Positions 1 to 11,479 of a DNA stretch of 64,000 bases are shown piece by piece; within the stretch, counting starts at the first letter, position 1; the number at the start of each line of letters is the position of its first letter. Origin of the DNA: Podospora pseudoanserina (Eukaryota; Ascomycota; Sordariomycetes; Sordariales; Podosporaceae). The notes under the pieces are model-generated. The model saw only the letters and a program-made list of their open reading frames with translations. It had not been told where the DNA came from and did not search any database. The stretch covers positions 1,674,001-1,738,000 of the forward strand of contig NW_026946671.1 in assembly GCF_035222485.1 (NCBI RefSeq), written 5' to 3'. Made by a program: the position numbers and the translations under genes.

Positions 1-3000
1 ACTACTATAGCCGGACCTAAAAACGTTTAAATATGAAGCGTCCCGCTTAGCTTAAGTAGCGAGGGACCTTCTACTAGCACTAGACCTATACTCTTTACCG
101 TAAAGTAAGTTATTAAATATTTTAAAAAATTTAAAGATAAAGTGTATTAAATCCGGAATTAGATTTTCGCCATTTCCATTATATTAATCTAAAATTCATA
201 CATACGTAATATTACTAACGATAAAAGATTAATATAGTTTTTCTATAATAGCCTTAAAAAAAGGTAAAAAATAAATTATATGAAGAGTCGAGGTCCGATA
301 TTATCGATAAGTATATCGTTATAGATATACGTATCGATAATTGGTAGTTCTAGCGTTATATAAAAAAGAAAAATAATAATCGGGGTTATTACGATAATTA
401 TACTGAGGAATACTTTTATAATAATCATTTTAATATTATATGTCTAGAACCGATAAACGTCGATATTATATGATAATAAAGGCTGTAAAACTAGGGCTAA
501 AGTAAAAATAACTTCAAGTATTTTAATTATAGTAGAGTAAAATACCTCAAAAAGGACTATAAAGCATTTAAGCGACTCAGATAAAGAAAAGAAATTGTAT
601 TAATTATTATATTAAAAGGACCGAGGGTTATAAAGGTCGTAATTACCGGGTGTTAATAAAGCAAAACGGTAAACTTCGAGGAAGATTTTGATTAATACGT
701 TAAATAAGAGGAAATAGAGTTCTAAGAGCTACGGGAAATAGTAGAAAGGCTGAAAGCGAAATATAAAAAAAGAGATCTTTAAACATAGGTATTTTAAGAT
801 AAAGTAGTACGAGTTACTACAGAAATTACTATAGAGGTCGTTAAAGATAATAACCTTATGTAATAGAAAAAACCTTTCTAATAAACGATATTAAAAAAGT
901 AATATAGTAAATATAAAATTATTATTTCGTAAAAAGTATAGCCTATAAAAGTTTAGAAAAATATTAAAAAGGTAAGAAAGTTATTGATATTAAAATCGCG
1001 AAGCTATTAAAAAATATATTTATACTTATACGGTATGTACCTTATAAAGGAAATTCAATATATTTTTTTTTAAGTATCCGGAATATTAGAAAGTATTTTA
1101 TTTTTAATATATAATATATGAATATATAAAGTACTATTAAGGTAAAATACTATACGGTTCTTAACCGGTACATAAGGTAAGTAAAGATAATAAGCTATCG
1201 TTAATTAGGAGGATAATGGTAAAGTAAAAGAAAGCCTAAGAAGAACTAAACGATTATATTTTCCAGAACGTTTAAGGCCCAGTTAAATTAAAAAATAGCT
1301 TCTAGATAATATAGTTTACTTTAGAATATATAAATTACTATTTCAAATTTATAGAGGTTAAAAGAATAAATTATATTATAGTTTCTTAAAAAAACCTGTA
1401 TTAAAATACTACTTAAACATAAACTATATAATATATTTATGAAAAAAAACTAAGTAATATTATTAAGTAAAAGTACTTAAGTAAACGATTAAATAAAAGA
1501 ACTATTATTAAGTATAAATATAATAGATATTAAGAAAATAAAAGACGGAAATTAAAAGGAAGTTAAACGGAAATAATTAAAAGACTTTATATTATTAAAT
1601 AACTTAAAGTAAAAAAACGTTTTTAAGTAATATAATTGCTTAAAAAAATTGCGGCCTTTCGCGAGGGCCGGTAACCTCTAACGGACTATAACTAGTATTT
1701 TTAAGAATGTTATTACAAAACGAAGGTATAAAGTAACAACCGGAAACTTATTAGCGAAGTGGCTACTATATAAAAAATTTAAAAAGATTAATACTTATAA
1801 ATTATGGAATATTAAAAAAATTATTAAAGTAATAATATTAGTAAATAGAAATGTAAAGACAAATTTAATCTCGCTATAGTTCGTCTTTTAAACTGAAATA
1901 TTATAAAAGAAAAAAAATGAATGGATCGTAATATCAAGATTATTTCTAACGTAAAAAGTATATAAATCAATATTATTTCTCAAATATTATAATTAAAGGA
2001 AAGAAATTTTAATTATATTTAATAATATAAATATAAGACTTATAAAAGATGAAATCTTAAAGGTAATTTTATTATAAAAAGTATAACTTGAATACTAATT
2101 AGAAGGATAATAACTATTTATAATTAAGAAAAGTTTAAAGGTATTTAATCAATAATAGAATATTAAAAATAAATATAAAATAAAATATAAATTATATACC
2201 CTCGATAATACTCCTGTAAAGAGATTAAAAAGTAATAATATACTTTATCGATATAAATAATAAGATAGAAAAAGTAACCTTAATAATATTAATGGAAATA
2301 TCGGAGGTTAATAAACATACTTATTATAATAATACAGAAAAAAGTAAGAAAAAAGTAATATTGCTATAATATTAAAGATACCTAACTTTTATGGCTAAGT
2401 ATTTAGAGAGACTTTTAAAGTCGGGACTATAGAATTACATAATTAAGTTAAAAAAAGAGTTAAATTACGGCTATTTACGGTTTATTATATTAATATTAAG
2501 TAGAGTAAGAGTTACGGAAACATTTAAATAAAAGTATTTTAAAAAGATATATTAGGGAGTCTATATTACTAATAGAATACCCGATATTTACTGTACCGAA
2601 AACCGACGGTGGTTTATAATTATATATAAGTTATTATTAACTAAATAATGAAATGGTAAAAAATAATATTTTTTATTATTAATATTTAGGTTATAAAGAT
2701 TAAATAACTAAAGCGTAATACCTTATATACTTAAATATACCTATCGGGTACACCTATATATAAAGTAAAGAAAGGAATAAATAAATAGTAACGTTTTATA
2801 TACTTTATAATTATTCTAAATATTTTATAATATTATTTAGGTTAATTACTATATCTACGACGTTTTAATCTATTATTAATTATATAATCCGGAAGTACCT
2901 CGATAAAATAATAGTATACTATCTTAATAATATTTTTAGGTACTTACGTACTTTAGAAAACTATAAGCGGTATATAGAAGATATATTTAATATACTATGT

Positions 3001-4173
3001 TAAGCTGGACTTTTAATTTATAAAGAAAAAAGTAAGTTTTATATTTACAAAATAATATTTAGGATATTTAATATTATTAAGTAAAGGTTATATTAAACTT
3101 GGGAAACTTATGGTAAATAGAACCTAATTTACGTTATAATTATCAATATCAATTTAAGAGTTTTTCAGGTTTATAAATTTTTATCGGATATTTATTTAAA
3201 AATATATAATTATTATATAGTTGTTTAGTTAATTAAAAAAATATAGAGTTTTAGAAAAGATAAGAAAAAAAGTAAGTTTTTTAACATCTGAAGGAAACTA
3301 TTTTAAAGGATTTAGTATTTGGATTATTAAACTTTAATAAATTGTTCGAGGTTAAAGTTAATATATTAAAGTATATAATCGGCAATTGTTAGGTTAGCGA
3401 CATAATAACGGAAAGCTATACCTAATAACTTTCTTTTCGAAAAGGTTAAAAGGGATACGTTAGAACTTCTTAATTTATAATAAAAAACTATTTGCTATTA
3501 TTAAAACGTTTAAAGAATAAAAGTTATATTTTAAGAATATTAATTAAAAAAGATAGGTCTATACGGATTATAAGAACCTACAATATTCTATTATTACGAA
3601 AGTCCTTAATGTACGGTAAATATAAAAATTAAAGTTTCTTTCCGGGTTTTATTTTAAATCAACTATAAAAAGAGTTTAGAAAATGTTAAAATAAATATAT
3701 TTAGCCGGGTAACCCATTATTATAACAATATGTTCAGGGAGTTAGTATTATTATTGTAAGAGACGTTAAAAGATACTTTTCGCTATTTATTTAAGCCATA
3801 AATAAAGTATTATATAATATATTATAAATAAAATTCTTTTAATAAATATTAAGGGAAATTAGGTAACAATATTATCGACGAATATTAATAGGAAAAGTTA
3901 GAGATATCAAGTATTTAGAAAAAATAGTTAGGAAAAACTATAGTGTAAAAATCGAGCGTACGTAAAGTTAAGTAATAAAAGGGTATTAACTGTATAAATT
4001 TATAGATCGAAGTTCGGAGAATATGTAGGTATCGTAAGGACTATAGAAAAGAGTAAATAGTATTTGAATTAGTTAAAAATTAAAAATAATATTAAGGAAA
4101 TTCTTTAATTATACTATAGAAACGAAAGAATAAGGGTTACGAGGTAAAGGCTTTATAGATTTTTAGAGCTATT
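1..4173 (+). pseudogene. Element 0: RIP-degraded Ty3/Gypsy (family L chromovirus) gag-pol, upstream part
   Basis: This is the gag-pol body of an old family-L retrotransposon, with no 5' LTR inside the window. A Gag-like stretch is readable near 260-370 (KLYEESR, then IDKYIVI and RIDNW). A reverse-transcriptase domain lies at about 2560-3120: YPIFTVPKTDGG near 2577, then the catalytic box, which now reads YLNN at 2920-2931 where the family has YLDD. RNase H follows at about 3280-3610 (FFSKKL-like) and integrase from about 3690. Stops are TAA or TAG at positions where glutamine or tryptophan is expected, as RIP would produce. It is interrupted at 4174 by element I and continues at 12566. The spacing from gag to RNase H (about 2.67 kb) matches element IV, so this internal region is near full length. 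It is not functional. Confidence 0.85.
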
Positions 4174-4556
4174 TGTCACGGCTTGACACCTGGTGGGGCG
4201 CGGCGCGCACCATGGACCAATCATTAGTATAAAAGCAAGGACTAATTAGAACAGGATTATTGGGATCGAGGATCGATCTAGAAGAGTTAATCCCAAAAGG
4301 GACAGTATCGATAGGATCGATGGTTGAGTCTATCGATCCAGGATAGTGCCAGGCATAATATAGAGTCTATATATACGGAGGAACTGGCTAGTATAGATAG
4401 ATGGTTCCGCAGTATGCAATTTAAATTTATATTTACGGTATTTTATATTTATATTAAGATATTTCATTATATACTATTTAAATACACCAAACTAATTATT
4501 AGAAGTTACTTTTAACCCGTATCCCTTTTAGAAGTTCTGTATAGGGATTCGTTATA
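4174..4556 (+). repeat. 5' LTR of element I (U3 variant A)
   Basis: The LTR is 383 bp. It starts TGTCACGGCTTGACACC and ends TTCGTTATA, the mutated form of the family terminus TTCGTCACA. U3 holds several GGATCGAT/CTATCGATCC repeats. A TATATA box sits just before the conserved R-U5 block beginning CGGAGGAACTGGCTAG at 4377. This copy is less degraded than the internal region. It pairs with 12182-12565, which has the same U3. Confidence 0.9.
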
Positions 4557-6730
4557 CGTTATATATTAATTTTAATTTTATTATAAATAAAATAAAAGTA
4601 TTAAATTAATATTATAGCCGGAAACGTTAATATTTAAGGAACCTTAACTTAATTTACTATTAATTAGGTTTTCGCTTATATTTAAAAGCTTAAACATAAA
4701 TTATACCTTTCTTACGATACTCTTATATAAAAAAATATTATACTTTATTAAGAAATTAGTATTTAAGGTAAGGAGGGAAAGCGTATTAAGCTCGAGGTAC
4801 CCGACCGGTATAGAAATATAAAAGGAAAGTTAAAGGATTTTCAATTTAACTTCAAACTTTTTTTCGGTACTACCCTTCTTGCTTCCCGGATAAGGAATCT
4901 AACATTATATACGTTACGTTTAGGCTTAAGGGTATAGCTTTTATATAGTTTAAGCCGATTTTAGGAGACTACTTCGATTATACGAATCGCGAAAGAGATT
5001 GCTTAAACGTATTTTAAGTTATACGAGGGCTTTAAAAAAAATTTAAGGAGGTATTTAGAGAGTACGATAAAGGTAAATGTACTTTGAAGCGATTAGTTAG
5101 TTTTAAGTAAATTTAATTTACTATCGATTATACTATAGTATTCAGGATAACTATGTTCCGTAACGTAATTAATAATAAAGAAGTAATATAATTATTTTAT
5201 AACGGGTGTAAAACGGAAGTTAAGGATAAGCTATATTAATTAAAGCGGCCGGAGATTATCGATAATTATATTATAATAGCGGTCCGTATCGATAATTAAT
5301 AATATTAGTACCGTAAGGAGCGTAAGGATAGATATATATATAAAGACTTTACTACTTTAATAATAATAAAAATTACTTTTATAAGACTTACGTTTTAGGG
5401 ACTATTTACGTAGGACCTATAAAGGTTAATATTATTAGCGATAAAAACCGTAAAACCAGAGTTAAGGTAAAAATAATTTTAAGTATCTTAAATACGGTAA
5501 AGTAAAATACTTTAAAGAGGACTGTAGGGTATTTAAGTAATTTAAATAAAAAAAGGAAATCGCGATAATTATTATAATAAAGAAACCGAAGGTTATAAAG
5601 GTTATAGTTATCGGGTACTAATAAAATAGAGCGATAAGCTTTAAAAAAAACTTTTATTAATATATTAAATAAAAGGAAATAGAGTTCTAAAAACTACAAA
5701 AGGTAATAAAAAGGTTAAAAGTAAAATATAAGGAAAAGAATATTGAAATATAGGTATTATAAAAGTAAATAATATGAGTTTTTATAGAAATTACTATGGA
5801 GGTCGCTAAAAACGATAATCCTATATAATAGGAAAGGTTTATTAAGCAAACGGTATTAAAAAAATAATATAGTAAATATATTATTATTATTATATAAATA
5901 TGGTTTAATGAACTCAAGTATAAAGACTAAGAAAGATATTAAAAAGATAAAAGAATTATTAATATTAAGATCGCGAAGTTACTAAAAATATATTTATATT
6001 TATATAGTATATATTTTATAGAAAAAATATGATATAATTTTATTTTAAATATCGGAAATATATAAGAAATACTTTAATTTTAATATATTATATATAAATA
6101 TAAAAAATATTATTAAAGTAAGTTACTATACGGTTATCAGCCGGTACGTAAAGTAAGTAAAAAAAATTATAATTAATCAGGAAAACGATAGTAAAATAGG
6201 AAAAGCTAAAAAAAGCTTAAACGATTACCTACTATAAAAAAGAAAAGAAATAACTTAATTAAAAAACGGGTTATAAATAATTTAATTTACACCGAAGTAA
6301 ATAATATATTACTTAAAGTATATAGACAAAAAGTATACAATTAATAATATAATTCCGGAGTTTAAATTAATACTATTATAGTACTTAATCCCGGACTATA
6401 TACGATATTTACGGTAAAAAGTTAAAATATATTATTAAAATATGAAATTTAAAATATTAATTTAATAATGAAGGCTTTATTTATAGTATATTCGATAAAA
6501 TATTAAAAAAGTAAAAAACGGAAAATAAAAGGAAGTTAAATAAAAGTAAATAGAAAATTATATATTATTAAATTACCCCGCAGTAAGAAAACATTTTTAA
6601 ATAATATAAATATTTAGAAAACGACTCGCGGCTTTTTATGGAAATTAATAACCTTTAACGGACTATAAATGATACTTTCGAAAGTATTAGTATAAAGCGA
6701 AAGTATAGGATAACGACCCGATATTAATTA
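4557..6730 (+). pseudogene. Element I internal, gag to pre-RT part (before the pogo insertion)
   Basis: This is non-coding RIP-degraded sequence collinear with positions ~1-1757 of element 0. The leader follows the LTR. Gag-like reading lies around 5150-5330 and matches element 0 near 260-370 (the IDNYI/IDN region). A stretch at 5580-5625 is nearly identical to element 0 at 605-655. No open frame survives, and a tRNA primer-binding site could not be recognised after RIP. A 76-codon minus-strand frame at 5687-5917 is hydrophobic and composition-driven. Confidence 0.75.
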
Positions 6731-6773
6731 ACGTACATTATCAGCGAGTGACCCATATCAGCGAGTGACCCAC
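6731..6773 (+). repeat. Left TIR of the pogo element, with an internal 17-bp tandem repeat
   Basis: This is a perfect inverted match to 8548-8590. It begins ACGTACAT and contains two adjacent identical 17-mers, TATCAGCGAGTGACCCA, at 6739-6755 and 6756-6772. The duplicated 17-mer is probably the transposase binding site, though this is inference. Confidence 0.95.
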
Positions 6774-6814
6774 CTCCCACCACACCCTAACAAACCATCC
6801 TCAATTATACCACA

Positions 6815-8491
6815 TCAACATAAGGAATTAACTATAATTACATCAGAAACAGCTGAATCAGATGCTTCTGCAGCCTCCTGGCAAGTGCGCGCATTATGGC
6901 CAGGCTTGCCGCACACACTACAGCACCGAACCTTCGTACGAGCCCCCCCTGCATTACTACTTTCCGGCTGCGTTTCTTGCACTCCCTCCCTATCCACGGC
7001 CTTCTGATCCAGTAGATCCTGTGCCTCTTGTACAGTAAGTGACCCTCCAAGCCTTACGCGTGTTTTTTTAGCTCTCCGGCGTTTGCTTAATGCCTCATTG
7101 GCCTTACGGAGCGACGAGACCTCTGCACGAAGGAGAGCCACCTGGTGCATTATAGCTATTGTACCCTTAGTAAGCTGGTCTACCGCAGCCAACATTGAAG
7201 TCGGAGAGCTATTTTGATGGTTGGCAATGCGAGTCTTAATAAGCGTTGACTGTGAATTGGCTTCTCGAGGGTTGTGTGGTGTTTGGGAGACCCAAGGTTG
7301 TGCAGTGCCGGGCCGTGAGTTTGGAGGTGTTGGCGTACGAAGCTTTACATCTAGCTTAAAAGCACCTTCTCTGGATCGTATGGTATAAGGCCAGCACCTG
7401 CAAAGCCACCCTGTATATTCTTCTCCGTTATAGAGGCGTAGAAGGCCTCGCGGAAGGCACAGAGGAACTCGAGCTTGCTTACGTGGTTGATATGCATGCG
7501 CATCAAGTCCTCGATCTGGCGGCCGTACGCCTGTTTTAGCGGCCCAAAGCAGCCAACATCGAGTGGCTGGAGGAGGTGGGAGGAATGTGGAGGCATGCAG
7601 AGCGTGATAATGTTATTCTGCTGGCAGTAGCGCTCGAATTCGGTCGAGTGGTGGCTTTCGTGGCCGTCGAGGATTAACAACCGGTATTTGCCCTTTATAC
7701 GGGACGCTGTATAATGGTCGAAGTGTTTGATCCAATCTAGGCCTACCGCATTGGTAGTCCAGCCATTATCGGTAGTTGCGATGCGCCAGGTGGACGGTAG
7801 GTTGCACTCGGTATACCAGTTAGCAAGGTGGTACTGCGCGGCTAAGATAATGAAAGGAGGGATGGCCCAGCCGAGGGCATTGACTCCCTGGATTACCGTT
7901 GCCCATTCGCGGTTGCTAGGCTGGGCCAGTTTCGCCTTGCTAAGGCCGTCTGAGGTCGTAACTACCATACCCGCGAAGATAATACCCATCATAAACCCAG
8001 TCTCGTCGAAGTTGTAGATATCGTCATCTACAATACCGTACTTGGCCTTAGTGTTCCGTATAAGCGCGAACCACTCGCTAATGACTTTGGATCCTCGCAT
8101 TTGGCCCTCTGGTAGTCGTATCTACGCGTAAAGCGCGTACGGAGCTCTGGTTGGCGTTTAACAAATCGATGTACCCAGAGCTTGCCGACAGGGGCGCATC
8201 GCGTACGCGTAGCAGTTGGTTGGCCATATCTTCCACACCACGCAATCTGGGTGGAAAAGCTCGCGCACATAGCTCAATAATGTATTGGACAATAGCCTCC
8301 TCTTCTGATTGAGTGAGCTTCTTCGAATTAGGTGTTATATCGCGTCGTGCAGGCTTGCCGATGCGGCGACGCCCTAGTGTTTTACGGTCGACTCCGTAAA
8401 TTTTAGCTGCAGCTCGTTCGCTTAGATTCTCGTCATTTTGAAGAGCTTGGAGGGCTAAGATTATCTGGCTTTCGTTTGAAGTAGTGGGCAT
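6815..8491 (-). pseudogene. pogo/Fot1-family transposase (DD35D), three frameshifts
   Basis: The gene is read on the minus strand from ATG at 8489-8491. The N-terminus has a Psq-type helix-turn-helix (SERAAAKIYGVDRKTLGRR), then a CENP-B-like HTH region continuing as GKLWVHRFVKRQPELRTRF. The DDE core runs FDETGFMMG, LILDGHESH and LLQPLDVGCFGPLK. The last two acidic residues are 35 residues apart (DD35D). The C-terminus has a basic/coiled stretch and a CCHC knuckle, CSVCGKPGHNARTC, ending at 6815. Three breaks interrupt it: one base lost from a C-run (8191-8194), one G near 8095 and one A near 7355-7360. Each shifts the frame the same way. Otherwise there are no stops and no RIP. Without the breaks the length would be about 559 residues, usual for the family. 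The breaks may be true decay or assembly errors. Confidence 0.93.
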
Positions 8492-8547
8492 TTTGGATGG
8501 TAGAGGAAAGTTGTTGTGAAGTGCAAAGATGTCGCGTCGCGTAGAAA

Positions 8548-8590
8548 GTGGGTCACTCGCTGATATGGGTCACTCGCTGATAATGTACGT
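8548..8590 (-). repeat. Right TIR of the pogo element
   Basis: This is an exact reverse complement of 6731-6773 and includes the same pair of 17-bp repeats. It is followed by the TA duplication at 8591-8592. Homology stops at the inner edge (position 8547), where the two ends diverge. Confidence 0.95.
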
Positions 8591-8592
8591 TA

Positions 8593-11030
8593 ACGAAGTT
8601 ACTAATATATAATAAAAAAGTAAGAAAAATAAATACCTTTGAATTGTAACGTATCAAAAAGATATTTAAGCGGTAGTATTAATAAACGAAGGTATAAAAA
8701 CGAATTTATATATTTATATACTTTAAGGAGTAGAAGCGATACGTATAAAAGATATTTAATTCGCTATATAGAGCCGGACTTTTAATTAATAAGGAAAAGA
8801 ACGAGTTCGATATATAAAAATAGTATATTTAAAATATTAAATATTATTAAATAAAATTCGTATAGAACTAAGAAAAATAATAGTAATTAACGACTAAGTT
8901 ACGCTATAATTATAAATATAAATTAGAAAATTCTTAAGGTTTAAAAATTTTTATGAGATATTTATTCGGGGCTATATAACTATTCCGAAGCTATTTAATT
9001 ATTTAATTAAAAAAGACGTAGAGTTCCGGTAAAAATAAAAGAAATAGGCCTTTTAGGAATTAAAAAAGGTTATTTTAAAGGACCCGGTATATAAAGTATT
9101 AAACTTTAATTAATTATTTAAGGTCAAAACTAATATATTAAATTATACGATCGGTAAGTAAGTAGGATAGTAAAATAATGACGGAAAGGTATATTTAATA
9201 ACTTTCTTTTCGAAAAAGCTAAAGGGGATACGTTAGAGCTACCTTATTTATAATAAAAAGCTATTTATTATTATGAAAATATTCGAGGAATAAAGGCTAT
9301 ATTTTAATAGTATTAGTTACGAAATATAGGTCTATATAAATTATAAGAACTTATAATACTTTACTATTACGAAGGTTCTTAACGCACGATAAATACAATA
9401 ATTAAAGTTTCTTTCCGAACTTAATTTCTAAATTAATTATAAAAAGGGCTTGGAGAACGTTAAAGTAAATATATTTAGTTAGCGAGCCGATTACTATAAA
9501 GATATATTTAGGAAGTTACTATTATTATTTCAAGAGACGTTAAACGGTACTTTTAAATATTTACTATAGTTATGAATAAAGTATCACGTAATATATTATA
9601 AATAAATTATTTTTAATAAGTACTGAAGGAAATTAAACGACGATATTATAAAGTAATATTAGTAAGAAAAGTTAAAGCTATAAAATATTTAAAAATATTA
9701 ATAGGGAAAACTATAATATAGGAATCGAGCGTACGTAAAGCAAAATAATAGGACAATATTAATAATAAATATTTATAGATCGAAGTTCGAAGGATATATA
9801 AGTATTATTAAAACTATAGAGAAAGTTAAGTAGTACTTTAATTAATTAAGGATTAGGGACGACGTTAAGGAAATTATTTAATTATATTATATATATTAAA
9901 AGATAAAGTTTATAAAGTATAAGCCTTACGGATTTTTAAAACTATTATTAATAGTAAAATAACTATAAAGTTTAATTATAATAAATTTTATTATTAAACT
10001 ATTAAAGTTAAAGGATATAGTAACCGGCGTTAAATATAATAGTATATTAATAATAATCGATAAGCTTATAAAATAAGTATATTTTTTACTTTATAAAGAA
10101 ATTTAGTCGGTAAAGTAATAAACGGATATAATATTACAGTATACTATAGAAATATATATATAGTTAAGGGAATTTATTATAGACCATAATATTAAATTCG
10201 TATTAAAGTTTTAAAAAATATTAGTAATAAAGCTAGGGGTAATAAATAAAGTATTTTCGGCTTACTATACTTAAATAGATAAACGGAACGGCTCAGTTAA
10301 ATTTTAAAATAGTATTTATAGAATTATATTGATTTTTAATAAAATAATAAAGTTAAACTATTAATTACAGTATAGTTAATATATAATATATTACTGATAG
10401 AAACGATTAAAGTTTCGTTATTCTTTATAAACTTTAAATATAAAGTAGACTTACGGTAGAAACTAAACGTAAAGATATTTAGAGTTAAGGTTAAAATAAA
10501 TAAATTATATATATTTTATAGTAAATTAAAAAAAAACCAAAATTTACAAGGGAAAGGATATAGAAATATTATAATATTAAAAGGCTCGATGAACCACGCT
10601 TTAAGGGGAGGGTTATAGTATTCCTTTTTATATATAATTTATATATTTAAAAACCTAATAAGAAGCTAGACTATAAAAGAGTAGGCTTATTTAAAGTTAA
10701 AAGGAAAATATTAGAAACGGTATTTAAATTAAAATTACTTAATATACTATATTTATAATTATATATTTTTTATATTTTATTTCTAAAACCCGTACTATAC
10801 GTAAGTAGGGTTAATATATAAATTATAACGGAGGATAAAACAGAAGTACAATATAAAGTTTTTTTAAATTTACGGTTTAATAAAAATTGATTAAAGTATT
10901 TAGTCAGTTAAATAAAATATTTAATTACAAATAATTTCTAAGAGTTACAAATAAATTTTAATTACTTAAATACGTAAAAAGAGTTCTATTAATAATACTT
11001 AAACTAACTAAAACCCAAATAAGTAAACCT
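8593..11030 (+). pseudogene. Element I internal: RT end, RNase H, integrase, chromodomain
   Basis: The sequence is collinear with element 0 for about 50 bp, then about 1.05 kb of RT is deleted. The RT end (AGLLINKEKSEF) is near 8775. RNase H at 8980-9370 shows ELKKVILKDP, ITFFSKKLKG and EEQRLYF-type motifs with stops at Q/W sites. The integrase core near 9950-10090 reads KDIVTGVKYNSILIIIDKL, and later parts reach 10450. A GPY/F-like stretch, KKLDYKRVGLFKVKRKILE, lies at 10660-10715. The chromodomain at 10845-10950 reads VQYKV, LRFNKN, LKYLVS and IKYLITNN. A C-terminal chromodomain places the element among chromoviruses. Dozens of stops make it non-coding. Confidence 0.88.
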
Positions 11031-11031
11031 A

Positions 11032-11065
11032 AGGCTTAAAAAACTAATTAGGTTTTTCTAAACCT
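11032..11065. other. Inverted repeat (hairpin) after the chromodomain of element I
   Basis: The left arm AGGCTTAAAAAAC at 11032-11044 pairs with GGTTTTTCTAAACCT at 11051-11065 across a TAATTA loop, with a few mismatches. A longer version of the same structure occurs at 34910-34950 in element III. It lies just 3' of the first tRNA-like sequence in the antisense direction. Confidence 0.6.
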
Positions 11066-11070
11066 CGAAG

Positions 11071-11140
11071 AACTTTAGTAAAAATCGAACCTATACTTCC
11101 GACGTAATAATTAACGTACTACGTATTATACTATAAGGTT
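11071..11140 (-). ncRNA. tRNA-like sequence 1 of element I (70 nt, degenerate)
   Basis: Read on the minus strand this is exactly 70 nt. It has acceptor 5' strand AACCTTA, D-arm GTAT...GTAC, T-arm ATAGG-TTCGATT and acceptor 3' strand TAAAGTT. The B-box core GGTTCGA is intact. The anticodon stem is poorly paired, so no anticodon is assigned. It is antisense to gag-pol, and with the next copy forms a tandem duplication of about 211 bp. Confidence 0.6.
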
Positions 11141-11281
11141 AGTAAGTATAAAGAAATCCAGGCACAATTAGTATTATACGCCTCTACTACTATAAGAAAG
11201 TCGAAAACGTATTACTAGCGAGGGAACTAAAAAGAACCGAGCCCGAGCTATAGTAAAAGAAGTATAATACGGACCCGGAAG

Positions 11282-11351
11282 AACCTCGACGGGAGTTAAA
11301 CTTATACCTTCGATATAATAACCGATATACTATATACTATACTACGGAGTT
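11282..11351 (-). ncRNA. tRNA-like sequence 2 of element I (70 nt, degenerate)
   Basis: This minus-strand 70-nt unit has acceptor AACTCCG pairing with CGAGGTT (6 of 7). The D-stem is GTAT/GTAT, and the T-loop has decayed to TTTAACT. The flanking sequence (11352-11492) resembles that after copy 1 (11141-11281), including CGCTACTAGCG-like sequence. The whole tRNA-plus-spacer unit is therefore duplicated in tandem. Confidence 0.55.
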
Positions 11352-11479
11352 AAAAAGTATAAAGGGACCCAAATATAAATAGTATTATACGTCTTAACTA
11401 CCTTAAAAAGTAAAAGGCGCGCTACTAGCGGTATCCAACGCGGTTAGGTAGAAAAGACCGGTAGTATTAAGGTCTAGAA

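Larger units (their letters stand above)
6731..8590 (-). mobile_element. Un-RIPed pogo/Fot1-like (Tc1-mariner superfamily) DNA transposon nested in element I
   Basis: The element is 1860 bp with 43-bp perfect terminal inverted repeats (6731-6773 and 8548-8590) and is flanked by TA at 6729-6730 and 8591-8592, the Tc1/mariner target duplication. Host sequence is continuous across the site when compared with element 0 near 1757. Base composition is balanced and CpA is not depleted, in sharp contrast to the surrounding sequence. The element therefore arrived after RIP of its host or was never duplicated. It carries one transposase gene on the minus strand, broken by three frameshifts. DDE spacing, the C-terminal zinc knuckle and the size fit fungal pogo/Fot1 elements. 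Confidence 0.95.

Noticed and set aside
5687-5917. 76-codon hydrophobic minus-strand ORF
   Set aside because: The translation is almost only I, Y, F, L, N and S from TA-rich sequence inside the RIPed gag-pol region of element I, with no homolog in the sister copies.
6765-7007. Plus-strand ORF opposite the transposase
   Set aside because: Shadow of the transposase C-terminus, whose frame carries a recognisable CCHC knuckle. The ORF at 7727-8017 is likewise a shadow.
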